From the NCBI RefSeq assembly GCF_016907715.1, contig NZ_JAFBCM010000001.1:682001-746000 (forward strand): a stretch of 64,000 nt of DNA, given 5' to 3'. A model generated the notes under the pieces. The model saw only the letters and a list, made by a program, of their open reading frames with translations. It did no database searches and had not been told where the DNA came from. The position numbers and the translations under genes are program-made. Numbering within the stretch: the first letter of the stretch is position 1; each line of letters starts with the position of its first letter. This DNA comes from Tenggerimyces flavus (GTDB lineage: Bacteria; Actinomycetota; Actinomycetes; Propionibacteriales; Actinopolymorphaceae). Below, in pieces: positions 35,281-43,865 of this stretch.

Positions 35281-36630
35281 ATGGGTGAGCGACTGCTGGT
35301 GATCGGTGGGGACGCGGCGGGGATGTCGGCCGCCAGTCAGGCGAAGCGGCTGCGGGGCGACGACCTCGAGGTGATCGTGGTCGAGCGCGGCCGCTTCACG
35401 TCGTACTCCGCGTGCGGCATCCCGTACTGGGTCGCCGGCGACGTCACCGAACGGGACAAGCTCATTGCCCGCTCGCCGGAGAAGCACCGGCAGAACGGGA
35501 TCGACGTCCGCCTGGGCACCGAAGCCGTCGCGATCGACGTGGCCGCGCGCAAGGTGGAGGTGCGGCACGGCGGGACGTCGGAGCAGCTCGGCTTCGACCA
35601 GTTGCTGATCGCGACCGGCGCGACGCCGCTGCGGCCGCCGGTTCCCGGCGTGGACGCCAAGGGCGTGTACGGCGTACAAACGCTCGCCGATGGTGAGGAT
35701 TTGCTAGACAGACTTGCGAATTCTCCGCGCCGCGCGGTGGTGGTCGGCGCCGGGTACATCGGCATCGAGATGGCCGAGGCGCTTGTCAGGCGCAAGTTGA
35801 CAGTGACGGTGATCGACCGCGCCGAACAGCCGATGACCACGCTCGACCCCGACCTCGGGAAGCTCGTCCACGAAGCCATGGAGGGCATGGGCATCGATGT
35901 CGTCACGGGCACATCGGTCGACGCGTTCGAGACCACCTCCGCCGGCGAGGTCCGCGCGGTCGTCGCCGGCGGCACGACGTACGAGACGGATCTGGTCGTC
36001 CTCGGCGCCGGCGTACGCCCGAACTCCTCCCTCGCCGCCGAGGCTGGGCTGCCGCTCGGCGCGAGCAAGGCGATCCGCGTCGACGAGCGGCAGGTCGTGC
36101 GCGACCACGAGGGCATCTGGTCCGCCGGCGACTGCGTCGAGACGTACGACAGGGTGTCCGGCCGGTACGTGCACGTGCCGCTCGGCACGCACGCGAACAA
36201 GCAGGGCCGCGTGGCTGGTACGAACCTCGGCGGCGGCTCGGCGACGTTCCCGGGCATCGTGAAGACCGCGGTGAGCAAGGTGTGCGACCTCGAAGTCGGG
36301 CGGACCGGGCTGCTCGAGGCGGACGCGCGCGGGGCCGGGCTGTCGTACGAGGCGGTGACGGTGGAGTCGACGACGCGGGCGGGGTACTTCCCGGGCGCGG
36401 CGCCGATCACGGTGAAGCTGCTCGCCGAACGCGGCACCGGGCGGCTGCTCGGCGCACAGCTGGTGGGGCGGGAGGGTTCGGCGAAGCGGATCGACATCTG
36501 CGCGATGGCGTTGTGGAACGCGATGACGGTGGCGGACCTGGCGATGGTCGACCTGTCGTACGCGCCGCCGTTCTCACCGGTCTGGGACCCAGTGCTGATC
36601 GCCGCGCGCAAGGCCGCGGAGGTGGTCTAG
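35281..36630 (+). CDS. FAD-dependent CoA-disulfide reductase / NAD(P)H oxidase family protein
   Basis: The 449-residue product has an N-terminal FAD motif (VIGGDAAGMSAASQAKR), the single catalytic cysteine in SYSACGIPYW (Cys45), a second Rossmann motif VVVGAGYIGIEMAEAL, and IWSAGDCVE near the FAD site. The C-terminal dimerisation domain ends AYAPPFSPVWDPV-like (SYAPPFSPVWDPVLIAARKA). The SxxxCGxPYW motif marks CoADR rather than glutathione reductase, which has a CxxxxC pair. It should keep CoA or a related thiol reduced. The LLM gene follows after 4 bp. Confidence 0.88.
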   Translation: MGERLLVIGGDAAGMSAASQAKRLRGDDLEVIVVERGRFTSYSACGIPYWVAGDVTERDKLIARSPEKHRQNGIDVRLGTEAVAIDVAARKVEVRHGGTSEQLGFDQLLIATGATPLRPPVPGVDAKGVYGVQTLADGEDLLDRLANSPRRAVVVGAGYIGIEMAEALVRRKLTVTVIDRAEQPMTTLDPDLGKLVHEAMEGMGIDVVTGTSVDAFETTSAGEVRAVVAGGTTYETDLVVLGAGVRPNSSLAAEAGLPLGASKAIRVDERQVVRDHEGIWSAGDCVETYDRVSGRYVHVPLGTHANKQGRVAGTNLGGGSATFPGIVKTAVSKVCDLEVGRTGLLEADARGAGLSYEAVTVESTTRAGYFPGAAPITVKLLAERGTGRLLGAQLVGREGSAKRIDICAMALWNAMTVADLAMVDLSYAPPFSPVWDPVLIAARKAAEVV

Positions 36631-36634
36631 ATTC

Positions 36635-37561
36635 ATGGGCGTGCGGATCGGATTCGGTGCGCCGGTGGCGGGCGCGTGGGCGACTCCTTCGAACCTCGGC
36701 TCGTTCGCCGCGCGGGCGGAGTCGCTCGGGTACGCGTCGTTGTGGACGTTCCAGCGGCTGCTCGTCGGGGCTGGTCAGCGGCTGAGCCCGGTGTACGAGT
36801 CGGTGCTGGACCCGATGGTGGCGTTGGCGTTCGCCGCGGCCCGGACGTCGCGGATCCGGCTCGGCGTCGCGGTGCTGAACGCGCCGTTCCTGTCGCCCGC
36901 GTACCTGGCGAAGCAGGCCGCGTCGGTCGACGTGCTGTCCGGCGGGCGGCTGGACCTCGGGCTGGGGCTTGGCTGGGAGCCGGAGGAGTTCGCGGCGGTC
37001 GGCATGCCGATGGAACGTCGCGGGGCGCGGCTGGCGGAGTACGTCTCGGTGCTGCGTTCCGCGTGGACGACGGAGCTGACGTCGCACGAGGGCGCGTTCT
37101 ACACCGTTCCTTCGAGCCGGATCCTGCCGAAGCCGGTGCAGCGACCGGGTCCGCCGGTGTTGTTCGGCGGGTCGGCCGAGCCCGCGCTGCGGCGGGCTGG
37201 GCGGTTGGCGGACGGGTGGATCAGCCGGTCGGCTGCCGACCTTTCGCGGATCGGCGCGGATGTCGCGGTGATCCGTGCGGCCGCTTCGGAGGCCGGGCGG
37301 GATCCTGCCGCGTTGCGATTCGTGTGCCGCGGGGTGGTGGAGGTCGTGCCGTCGGGGTTGCCCGAGGGCGGGCGGCGCCGGTTGAGCGGGTCGGTCGAGC
37401 AGATCCGTGCGGACGTGGCATGGCTGGGGACGCAGGGCGTGACCGAGGTGTTCTACGACCTGAACTTCGATCCGCTGATCGGGTCGCCTTCAGCCGATCC
37501 TGCCGCGGCGACGGACCGGGCTTCGGAGCTGTTGGAGGCGCTGGCGCCTGGGTTAGGGTGA
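36635..37561 (+). CDS. LLM-class (luciferase-like) F420-dependent oxidoreductase
   Basis: The 308-residue product has the luciferase-like TIM barrel: IGFGAPVAGAWATPSNLGSFAARAESLGYASLWTFQR, TSRIRLGVAVLNAPFLSPAYLAKQAASVDVLSGGRLDLGLGLGW, and GPPVLFGGSAEPALRRAGRLADGW. This pattern is the F420-dependent rather than the bacterial luciferase subgroup. It is very close to the CoADR gene and probably cotranscribed. The substrate is unknown. Confidence 0.88.
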   Translation: MGVRIGFGAPVAGAWATPSNLGSFAARAESLGYASLWTFQRLLVGAGQRLSPVYESVLDPMVALAFAAARTSRIRLGVAVLNAPFLSPAYLAKQAASVDVLSGGRLDLGLGLGWEPEEFAAVGMPMERRGARLAEYVSVLRSAWTTELTSHEGAFYTVPSSRILPKPVQRPGPPVLFGGSAEPALRRAGRLADGWISRSAADLSRIGADVAVIRAAASEAGRDPAALRFVCRGVVEVVPSGLPEGGRRRLSGSVEQIRADVAWLGTQGVTEVFYDLNFDPLIGSPSADPAAATDRASELLEALAPGLG

Positions 37562-37566
37562 GTCCA

Positions 37567-37603
37567 CACCTCAGCCCTCCTTCATCGTTCTTCGTCTGAG
37601 GTG
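37567..37603 (+). promoter_or_regulatory. Hairpin overlapping the ribosome binding site of the transglycosylase gene
   Basis: CACCTCAG (37567-37574) pairs with CTGAGGTG (37596-37603) across 21 nt. The right arm contains GAGGTG, which with the following AGG is the likely ribosome binding site for TTG at 37611. It may be a terminator for the LLM gene or a weak translational control. Confidence 0.4.
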
Positions 37604-37610
37604 AGGTTCC

Positions 37611-38303
37611 TTGAGGTCGCTCGGCGTTGTCGCCCTGCTCGTGGCCGCCGCATGCTCCGCGCCCCCTGTCGGGCCCGCTCCGCTGCCCGTCGTACCACCT
37701 CCTACGCCCGTGCCGTCGGCCGCTGCTGCCGGTCCGCAGGCGGAGTTCGCCACGTGGGCTGCCGAGGTCGCATCGCGGACCGACGTGCCGGCGCGGGCGC
37801 TGCAGTCGTACGCGGTGGCGGAGTCCCGGTTGGCGTCGCTGGCTCCGTCGTGCGACCTGACGTGGGTGACGCTGGCGGGCATCGGCGCGGTGGAGACCGA
37901 CCACGGGCGGCACGGCTCGCGTACGTTGCTCGCCGACGGCCGGCCCTCGCAACCGATCGTCGGACCGCGGCTCGACGGCTCCCGGTTCGAGTCGGTGCGC
38001 GACACCGACGCGGGCGAGTTCGACGGCGACGCGACCTGGGACCGCGCGGTCGGCCCGCTGCAGTTCATCCCCTCGTCCTGGGCCGACTGGGCCACCGACG
38101 GCGACGACGACGGCCGCGCCGACCCGCAGGACCTCGACGACGCCGCCGTCTCCGCCGGCCGCTACCTCTGCGCCGAGGGCGGCGACCTCGACACCGACGT
38201 CGGCTGGTCGCGGGCCGTGCTGAGCTACAACGACACCGAGAACTACCTCCGCAGCGTCCAAGCCCAAGCCGCCGCCTACGCCGAAGCCACCGCCGACCTC
38301 TAG
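37611..38303 (+). CDS. MltB-like lytic transglycosylase lipoprotein
   Basis: The 230-residue product has a short lipobox signal (VALLVAAACSAPP, Cys about residue 15), a Pro-rich linker, and an SLT_2-like domain: VPARALQSYAVAESRL, LTWVTLAGIGAVETDHGRHG (catalytic Glu about residue 95), AVGPLQFIPSSWADWATDGDDDG, RAVLSYNDTENYL. It cleaves peptidoglycan glycan strands to anhydro ends. The start codon is TTG. The AWDRAVGPLQFIPSSW pattern is typical of actinobacterial members. Confidence 0.88.
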   Translation: MRSLGVVALLVAAACSAPPVGPAPLPVVPPPTPVPSAAAAGPQAEFATWAAEVASRTDVPARALQSYAVAESRLASLAPSCDLTWVTLAGIGAVETDHGRHGSRTLLADGRPSQPIVGPRLDGSRFESVRDTDAGEFDGDATWDRAVGPLQFIPSSWADWATDGDDDGRADPQDLDDAAVSAGRYLCAEGGDLDTDVGWSRAVLSYNDTENYLRSVQAQAAAYAEATADL

Positions 38304-38571
38304 CCTCGATCTTTCGTCCGGCCGTTGGTTCGCCCGGTCCGGACCAACCTGGGGCCAACGATCATGTTGACATGATCATTAGCCGCTTTACGTGGGGTGG
38401 ACGCCAGGTAGAGGGGACTGTGGCCGGGTAAGGCGACCACGACGCTTCACCCACGAAGCGCCTTCCCGCTCAGCTCACTCGAGACGTCGGCACTCTCAAG
38501 CCTCCTCAGCAGGACAGGCACTTCTGTCTTTCGACGGCCAAAGTCGCCCACCAACACACGAAATCCCGAAG
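38304..38571. other. 268-bp intergenic interval between convergent genes
   Basis: It holds R3 copy 1 (38354-38426). The remaining sequence shows no gene and no clear hairpin terminator. Confidence 0.5.
38354..38426 (+). repeat. Dispersed repeat family R3, copy 1 (73 bp)
   Basis: The element starts with a short palindrome (ATCATGTTGACATGAT) and continues through CGCCAGGTAGAG to TGGCCG. A second copy of the same length lies inverted at 41567-41639, identical at about five of every six positions. Both copies are in gaps between convergent genes. Confidence 0.75.
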
Positions 38572-39159
38572 CTAGCGCGTGCGGACCAGGGCGTCGAGGT
38601 CGATCGTCAGCGGGAATGGCTCGACGGTCTGGTAGGTCTCGACGGCTTCCGGGCCAACGGGGAGGTACTTGAAGGGGCCGGCGAGGTGGTAGGGGCGCAG
38701 CGTGACCGGCGGGTCGAGGTCGATCATCCAGTACTGGGCGATTCCCGCGTCCCGGTACTCCATGAACTTGATCACCCGGTCCGTTCGGACGGAGCCGGGC
38801 GAGTGGACCTCCACCGCGAGGACCAAACTCGAGGCGCGGATCATGTCGTGCTCTTCGTGGACCCTGTCGTACTCCTCGGTGCGGAAGACGACGACATCCG
38901 GTTGCCGGACCGTGCCCGGTCCATCCGCCGGTGCGAGCTGGAGGTCGACGTCGATGTCCGTCACCACCATGAAGCCGGCCGGGAACTGAGCCTCGAGCTG
39001 CCCAAAGAGCCGGGCGCAGGCGACGTTGTGCCTCGGTACCGGGCTCGACTTGGTGACCAGGTTCCCCTCCTGGAGCTCATAGCGGAAACGCTCACGGTCG
39101 TACTCGAAGTCCATGAACTCCCGCACAGTCATCCGCCCGGGTCTCAGTTGCACGCTCAT
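38572..39159 (-). CDS. Uma2-family putative endonuclease
   Basis: The 195-residue product belongs to the Uma2/DUF820 restriction-endonuclease-like fold: YELQEGNLVTKSSPVPRHN (about residues 27-45), RQPDVVVFR, LVLAVEVHSPGSVRTDRVIKFMEYRDAGIAQYWMIDLD. The Asp of PDVV and the E-x-hydrophobic-S pattern correspond to the PD-ExK-like core. GGAGGTGAT lies 7 nt before the ATG, an ideal ribosome binding site. Its biological role is unknown. Such genes are often numerous in actinomycetes. Confidence 0.85.
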   Translation of the reverse strand: MSVQLRPGRMTVREFMDFEYDRERFRYELQEGNLVTKSSPVPRHNVACARLFGQLEAQFPAGFMVVTDIDVDLQLAPADGPGTVRQPDVVVFRTEEYDRVHEEHDMIRASSLVLAVEVHSPGSVRTDRVIKFMEYRDAGIAQYWMIDLDPPVTLRPYHLAGPFKYLPVGPEAVETYQTVEPFPLTIDLDALVRTR

Positions 39160-39257
39160 CTCCAGATCACCTCCTCTCATCTCCGGGTGCCCCAATAATC
39201 ACATGGCCGGCCGACAGAGGTCGGCCGGCCAACAGCGCTTGTGGATAAGGGAGAAGC

Positions 39258-39884
39258 TCAGCTCTCCACGGCAGGCGGCGGAGGCGAGGACGGGGGCACC
39301 TGGCCGGCCGCCGGTGTGCCGAAGTCGACCGTCGGCGCGGCCCGCACCTCGGCCTCTTCCACCTCGAAGTACTCCGCCTTCGCGAACTTGAACGTCGAAG
39401 CGATGATGTTCGAAGGCACCGACTCCACCCGCGTGTTGTACGCGCGCACGTTCGCGTTGTAGAAGCGGCGCCCCGCGGCGATGCGGTCCTCGGTCTCGGC
39501 CAGGTGCCGCTGCAACTCGCCGAAGTTCGAGTTCGCCTTCAGGTCCGGGTAGTTCTCCACCACCGCGAACAGCTGCCGCAGGCCGGCCGACAGGGCGGTC
39601 TCGGCCGAGGCCCGGTCGGCGAGCGACGAGCCCGAGTCGCCGGCCGTCGCGGCCGAGCGCAGGCGCGCGACCTCGTTGAAGATCGACTGCTCGTGCGAGG
39701 CATAGCCCTTGACGGTCTCGACCAGGTTGGGAATCAGGTCGTACCGGCGGTGCAGCTCAACGTCGATCTGCCGCCAGGACTCCTGGACGAGGTTCCGCTG
39801 GCTGACGAAACGGTTGTACGACACCACCACGCCGATGAGGAGTAACACCACAACGACGACGATGGCGATGATGATCCAGGTCAC
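39258..39884 (-). CDS. lemA: LemA family protein
   Basis: The 208-residue product has one N-terminal helix (TWIIIAIVVVVVLLLIGVVV) and the LemA coiled-coil core: YNRFVSQRNLVQESWRQIDVELHRRYDLIPNLVETVKGYASHE, with VENYPDLKANSNFGELQRHLAETEDRIAAGRRFYNANVRAYN. The C-terminal tail is Pro-rich. LemA function in bacteria is unclear. I use the GTG at 39884 with GGGGG upstream. A longer in-frame extension to 40025 has a Trp-rich unnatural N-terminus and no helix at its start. Confidence 0.9.
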   Translation of the reverse strand: MTWIIIAIVVVVVLLLIGVVVSYNRFVSQRNLVQESWRQIDVELHRRYDLIPNLVETVKGYASHEQSIFNEVARLRSAATAGDSGSSLADRASAETALSAGLRQLFAVVENYPDLKANSNFGELQRHLAETEDRIAAGRRFYNANVRAYNTRVESVPSNIIASTFKFAKAEYFEVEEAEVRAAPTVDFGTPAAGQVPPSSPPPPAVES

Positions 39885-39978
39885 GCTTACCCCCGTTTGT
39901 CGGACGGTCGGCTCACCGGATCCTACTGAGACACCCCGAAGCCGTGACCAGAACGGGTCACCGAAAGCGCCGAAAGCC

Positions 39979-40022
39979 GTCCACAAGCCGTCCACAGACC
40001 ACCCACAGACCGTCCACAGCAG
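39979..40022. repeat. Four tandem 11-bp units upstream of lemA
   Basis: Four consecutive 11-bp units, the consensus being GTCCACAGACC, run from 39979 to 40022. Three contain CCGTCCACA, which is 7 of 9 matches to the actinobacterial DnaA box. They end 35 bp before the MITE and about 95 bp upstream of the lemA start. Confidence 0.6.
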
Positions 40023-40056
40023 CACCTCGGCGTCAGCGATAAGTCAGCGCCAGCGT

Positions 40057-40240
40057 CTAGGGCGTGTCTCTCAAAGAGCGTCGGACAAGCGCGCGTAGCG
40101 CGCGAGCGCGCGGCGCCCCGCGCCCGGCTGGGCGTGGTGCAGGAGGAACTCATATTGGTTATATGGGTGACGAGCTGGACCGCGGCCAGGCGGGATGTGG
40201 GGTGTCGCGCGCCTGGCGATATTTGAGAGACACGCCCTAG
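40057..40240. mobile_element. MITE-like element, copy 1 (184 bp)
   Basis: Perfect 19-bp terminal inverted repeats (CTAGGGCGTGTCTCTCAAA) flank a GC-rich interior without a coding frame. The TA within the terminal CTAG at both ends would be the target duplication, as in IS5/IS427-like elements. A second 184-bp copy lies at 57875-58058. It inserts 9 bp before the start of the MFS gene. Confidence 0.85.
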
Positions 40241-40249
40241 GGTGCACGC

Positions 40250-41521
40250 GTGCCAGAGAGCGGGGGTTCTCCGAAGAAGGGTCGCGTCACGTTCCGCGAG
40301 GTCCTCGGCGTGTCGGAGTTCCGCGCGCTGTGGCTCGCCGAGCTGACGTCACAAGCCGGCGACCAGATGGCCCGGGTCGCGCTGTCCGTGCTCGTCTACC
40401 AGGCGACCAACTCCGCGGCCCTCACCGGCCTGACGTACGCGCTGACGTTCGCACCGAGCCTGCTCGGCGGGATCATCCTGCCCGGGATCGCCGACAGGTT
40501 CCCCAGGCGGAACGTGATGGCAGCCGTCGACGCCGTCCGAGCGCTCCTGATCCTGCTCGTCGCGTTTCCCGGCATGCCGTTCGCCGGCCTGTGGGTGCTC
40601 GTCGGCCTGGTCTCGTTCCTCAACCCGCTCTTCAAGGCCGCACAGATCTCCCAGCTCCCCGACATTCTCACCAGCGACCAGTTCCTCGTCGGCATGGCGC
40701 TGCGGAACATCACCATGCAGACCGCCCAGCTCGCCGGCTTCCTCGGCGGCGGCCTGCTGATCACGGTCATCAACCCGCGCATCGCGCTCGCCCTCGACGC
40801 CGCGACGTTCCTGGCGTCGGCGCTTCTGGTCAGGTTCGGGATCAAGTTCCGGCCCGCACCCGCGCACGAGGCGAACGAGAGGCGCCAGTCGTTCCTCGCC
40901 TCGATCGGCGTCTCGGCGAAGGCGATGTTCGCGGACAGGGGGCTGCGAACGCTCTGCTTCATCATCTGGTTGATGGCGTTCAGCACGGTGTACGAGGGAC
41001 TCGCCGCCCCGTACGCCGCGGCCATCGGCGCCGGCACGATCGCCGTCGGCTTCCTGCTCGCGTCGGACCCGTTAGGCAGCGTGATCGGCGCCTGGGCCTA
41101 CTCCCGCTGGGTGCCCGAACGCGTACGCCCGCGCACGATCGGCCTCGTCACCGTCCTCTGCCCGATCCCGCTGCTGTTCGCGTTCCTCAGCCCGAACATC
41201 GTCCTGTCCTGCGTGCTGTTCGTCATCGCCGGCGCGTTCGGGACGGTCGCGGTCATGCAGGCGACGGCGTCGTACACGCTCGCCGTCCCGGACTCTCGCC
41301 GCGCGCAGATGATCGGGCTGAGCAACACCGGCCTCAGCACGGCCTCCGGCTTCAGCCCGTTCATCGGCGGCATCGTCGCGGACCAGGTCGGCTCGCCCGC
41401 GACCGTCGGCTGGTTCGGCCTCGGCGTCCTGATCCTCGGCGGTCTCCTCGCCCTGCTGTGGCACCGGGTGTACGTCAGGTCGCCGGAACGCTGGACCGAA
41501 CGCGAGCCCTCAACCACCTGA
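40250..41521 (+). CDS. MFS exporter (MFS_3 / EntS-like)
   Basis: The 423-residue product has 12 predicted membrane helices. The N-terminal region LGVSEFRALWLAELTSQAGDQMARVALSVLVYQATNSAALTGL is typical of MFS_3 permeases related to enterobactin exporter EntS and macrolide exporter Mef. The GTG start is 9 bp after MITE copy 1, so the element must supply or disrupt the upstream region. Substrate unknown. Confidence 0.88.
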   Translation: MPESGGSPKKGRVTFREVLGVSEFRALWLAELTSQAGDQMARVALSVLVYQATNSAALTGLTYALTFAPSLLGGIILPGIADRFPRRNVMAAVDAVRALLILLVAFPGMPFAGLWVLVGLVSFLNPLFKAAQISQLPDILTSDQFLVGMALRNITMQTAQLAGFLGGGLLITVINPRIALALDAATFLASALLVRFGIKFRPAPAHEANERRQSFLASIGVSAKAMFADRGLRTLCFIIWLMAFSTVYEGLAAPYAAAIGAGTIAVGFLLASDPLGSVIGAWAYSRWVPERVRPRTIGLVTVLCPIPLLFAFLSPNIVLSCVLFVIAGAFGTVAVMQATASYTLAVPDSRRAQMIGLSNTGLSTASGFSPFIGGIVADQVGSPATVGWFGLGVLILGGLLALLWHRVYVRSPERWTEREPSTT

Positions 41522-41566
41522 GCGGCGCGGGCGAGATCCTGCCCTGACCGGGTGGGTCGCTTCACA

Positions 41567-41639
41567 CGGCCTGTGGCCGCTCTACCTGGCGTCTACCCGG
41601 CGTAAAGGGGCTAATGATCATGTAAACATGATCATTGGC
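41567..41639 (-). repeat. Dispersed repeat family R3, copy 2 (73 bp, inverted)
   Basis: The reverse complement of R3 copy 1 with about 12 substitutions. It includes the palindrome ATCATGTTTACATGAT. It occupies the gap between the convergent MFS gene (end 41521) and the membrane-anchored protein gene (end 41693). Confidence 0.75.
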
Positions 41640-41692
41640 ACGGCGGCGGACCGGTGGGTGGCGCCAGAGAGCACGGAGAACCGGAGGGCGGG

Positions 41693-42391
41693 TCACAGCG
41701 CTTCGGAGGGTCCGTACTCGGCCCACACGACGACGGGGATCATGCCCACCACGTCGGCCAGCAGGTCGAGCCGGTCGACGATCTCCTCGGGACCGGGGTG
41801 CTCGGCGTCCCACGACCACAGGATGTTGCCGTCGATCCGCCAGCACACCTCGCCGTACGCGACCAGCAGCTCGGTGAGGCGCGGCGACAGCAGGATCGTC
41901 GCGAACTTCGGGTCGTCGCAGCGGACCCGGTACGAACGGCGGAACTCCGCGTTCTCCAGGTCGAGCGAGACGAACCCGTTCCCCGAACCCAGCAAGGCCT
42001 CCGGCCCCACCTCGAGGAACGGCAGCTTCGCGGGCAGCCCCACCGACCAGATCCCGAACCGGTTCATCTGCGTCGACGTCGTCTGGTCCTGCGTCTCGGT
42101 GGTCTTGAACGCGTAGTCGAACACCTCCACGTCGAGGTCGCGATGCCGGCCAGCGATGACGTTCCGCGCCGTCCGCGAGTGCCCGCGACCGAACGGGCCG
42201 CCGGCGCGCTGGCGGGTGTAGACCGGCACCTCGCCGGTGAACGTCCAACCATGGCTCGACGCGAGCCTGCGCAACAGCTGCACACGCGCCTTCGCGGCCC
42301 GCAATGCGAGGTACCAGATCACGCCGGCGATCACCGCACCTACGACGAACACGAGCACGATGCCCGCGATGACCCCGTCGCGCCCGAGCAT
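41693..42391 (-). CDS. Membrane-anchored hypothetical protein
   Basis: The 232-residue product has one N-terminal helix (about residues 7-29, VIAGIVLVFVVGAVIAGVIWYLAL) and a long cytoplasmic or external domain with RRLASSHGWTFTGEVP and alternating strands. I do not recognise a named family; similar proteins are common in actinomycetes. It lies 15 bp after pyrE in the same direction and may be cotranscribed with it. Confidence 0.65.
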   Translation of the reverse strand: MLGRDGVIAGIVLVFVVGAVIAGVIWYLALRAAKARVQLLRRLASSHGWTFTGEVPVYTRQRAGGPFGRGHSRTARNVIAGRHRDLDVEVFDYAFKTTETQDQTTSTQMNRFGIWSVGLPAKLPFLEVGPEALLGSGNGFVSLDLENAEFRRSYRVRCDDPKFATILLSPRLTELLVAYGEVCWRIDGNILWSWDAEHPGPEEIVDRLDLLADVVGMIPVVVWAEYGPSEAL

Positions 42392-42406
42392 GACTCGCCC
42401 CAGCCC

Positions 42407-42976
42407 TTACGTCTCCACGCCGAGATCGGCGAGGCCATAGACGGTGAGGTACGGCAGGCCGGCTGCCTCGATCTTCTGCCGCGCTCCGGTGTCGCGGTCG
42501 ACCAGGACGGCGACGGCGACGACCTCGGCGCCGTACTCGCGGAGCACCTCGACGGCCTGGAGAACGGACCCGCCGGTGGTCGAGGTGTCCTCGACGGCGA
42601 GGACGCGGCGGCCCTTCACGTCGGGGCCTTCGATCTGGCGCTGCAGGCCGTGCTTCTTCTCGGCCTTACGGACGACGAACGCGTCCAGCCGGTCGCCGCG
42701 CGCGGCGGCGGTGTGCAGCATCGCGGTCGCGATCGGGTCGGCGCCGAGCGTGAGCCCGCCGACCGCCTCGTACTCGAGGTCGCGGGTCAGGTCGAGCATC
42801 AGCGGCCCGATCAGCGGGGCCGCCTCGCCGTCGAGCGAGATCCGGCGCAGGTCGACGTACCAGTCCGCTTCCTTGCCCGAGGAGAGCGTGACCCGGCCGC
42901 GGACGACGGCCCGCGCCTGGATCAGCGAGCGCAGCTCGTCGCGGGCGGCGGACAGCACGGATTGATCGATCGACAC
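42407..42976 (-). CDS. pyrE: Orotate phosphoribosyltransferase
   Basis: The 189-residue product makes orotidine 5'-phosphate from orotate and PRPP in pyrimidine synthesis. It has LSSGKEADWYVDLRRI (about residues 31-46), VGGLTLGADPIATA, VRKAEKKHGLQRQIEG and the PRPP-binding loop VLAVEDTSTTGGSVLQAVEVL. Length is typical. Other pyr genes are not in the window. Confidence 0.93.
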   Translation of the reverse strand: MSIDQSVLSAARDELRSLIQARAVVRGRVTLSSGKEADWYVDLRRISLDGEAAPLIGPLMLDLTRDLEYEAVGGLTLGADPIATAMLHTAAARGDRLDAFVVRKAEKKHGLQRQIEGPDVKGRRVLAVEDTSTTGGSVLQAVEVLREYGAEVVAVAVLVDRDTGARQKIEAAGLPYLTVYGLADLGVET

Positions 42977-43080
42977 GACTCAGCAGAGTAGTCCTGATTG
43001 CCGGTCCGCGACCGGACATCCTCGCGATTCCGCCGTGATCACGCCGGTTTGACCGCTTTTTGGTTACCAAATCGATTGGG

Positions 43081-43860
43081 CTAAGCGCGCTTCTCCCGTT
43101 GGCCCCGGGCGATCTTCAGCACGAGATTGCGGGGTGCGAGCTTCGCCGCGGCCATCAGCACCTTGTACTGCGGCGACGGGATCACGACCGGCGAGCCCGT
43201 GCCGCGGAACAGCGACGCGAGCGCCTCGTTCACCACCGTCTCGACCGGGATCCACATGAACTCCGGCGCGACCACCTTCACGCCCGCGCGCTGGTGGAAC
43301 TCGGTGTGCACGTACCCCGGGCAGACCGCGATCGCCCGGACCCCGGTGCCCTCCAGGTCGAACGACAGGCCCTCGGTGAACGTGGTCACCCAGATCTTCG
43401 CCGCCCCGTACGTGCCGTACGGCGCGTAGCCCGCGACGCTCGAGACGTTGATGATCCCGCCCGCGCGCCGCCTGATCATGCCCGGCAGCGCCGCCTTCGC
43501 CAGCCGCATGACCGCGACGACGAGCACCTCCAGCAGCCGCTCCTCGTCGTCGGACGAGGAGTCGACGATGTTCTCCTTGAGCGTGAACCCGGCGTTGTTC
43601 ACCAGCAGGTCGACATGCGCCTGCCCCTCGCCGGGCGACCGCAGCCGCTCCTCGACGGCGGTCAGCTGCGCACGGTCCGCGAGGTCGGCCGGCAGCACCT
43701 CGACAGCAACGCGATACCGCTCGGTGAGGTCCGCGGCGACCGACTTCAGCCGTTCTTCGTCGCGAGCGACGAGCACGAGGTCGTAGCCGCGTCGGGCCAG
43801 CGCGTCGGCGAACGCGTTCCCGATGCCGACGGTCGGGCCGGTGACGAGCGCGGTGGGCAT
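43081..43860 (-). CDS. Short-chain dehydrogenase/reductase (DltE/YbbO-like)
   Basis: The 259-residue product has the NAD(P) motif VTGPTVGIGNAFA (the usual TGxxxGIG), NNAGFT, catalytic Ser in NVSSVAGYAPYG and YGAAK. The final residues are basic (LKIARGQREKRA). The ATG at 43860 follows GAGGCGG. It starts 5 bp after the membrane-protein gene. Substrate unknown. Confidence 0.88.
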   Translation of the reverse strand: MPTALVTGPTVGIGNAFADALARRGYDLVLVARDEERLKSVAADLTERYRVAVEVLPADLADRAQLTAVEERLRSPGEGQAHVDLLVNNAGFTLKENIVDSSSDDEERLLEVLVVAVMRLAKAALPGMIRRRAGGIINVSSVAGYAPYGTYGAAKIWVTTFTEGLSFDLEGTGVRAIAVCPGYVHTEFHQRAGVKVVAPEFMWIPVETVVNEALASLFRGTGSPVVIPSPQYKVLMAAAKLAPRNLVLKIARGQREKRA

Positions 43861-43865
43861 CCGCC

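Noticed and set aside
39979-40022. Replication origin based on DnaA-box-like repeats
   Set aside because: The boxes match only 7 of 9 positions. No AT-rich unwinding region and no dnaA/dnaN genes are present.
40130-40180. Possible small gene inside MITE copy 1 behind AGGAGGAA
   Set aside because: The frame after the Shine-Dalgarno-like sequence is not kept between the two MITE copies.
43058-43080. Short palindromic A/T-richer sequence (GGTTACC, ATCGAT) between pyrE and the SDR gene
   Set aside because: Arms are only 5-6 bp and imperfect, too weak to call an operator or terminator.
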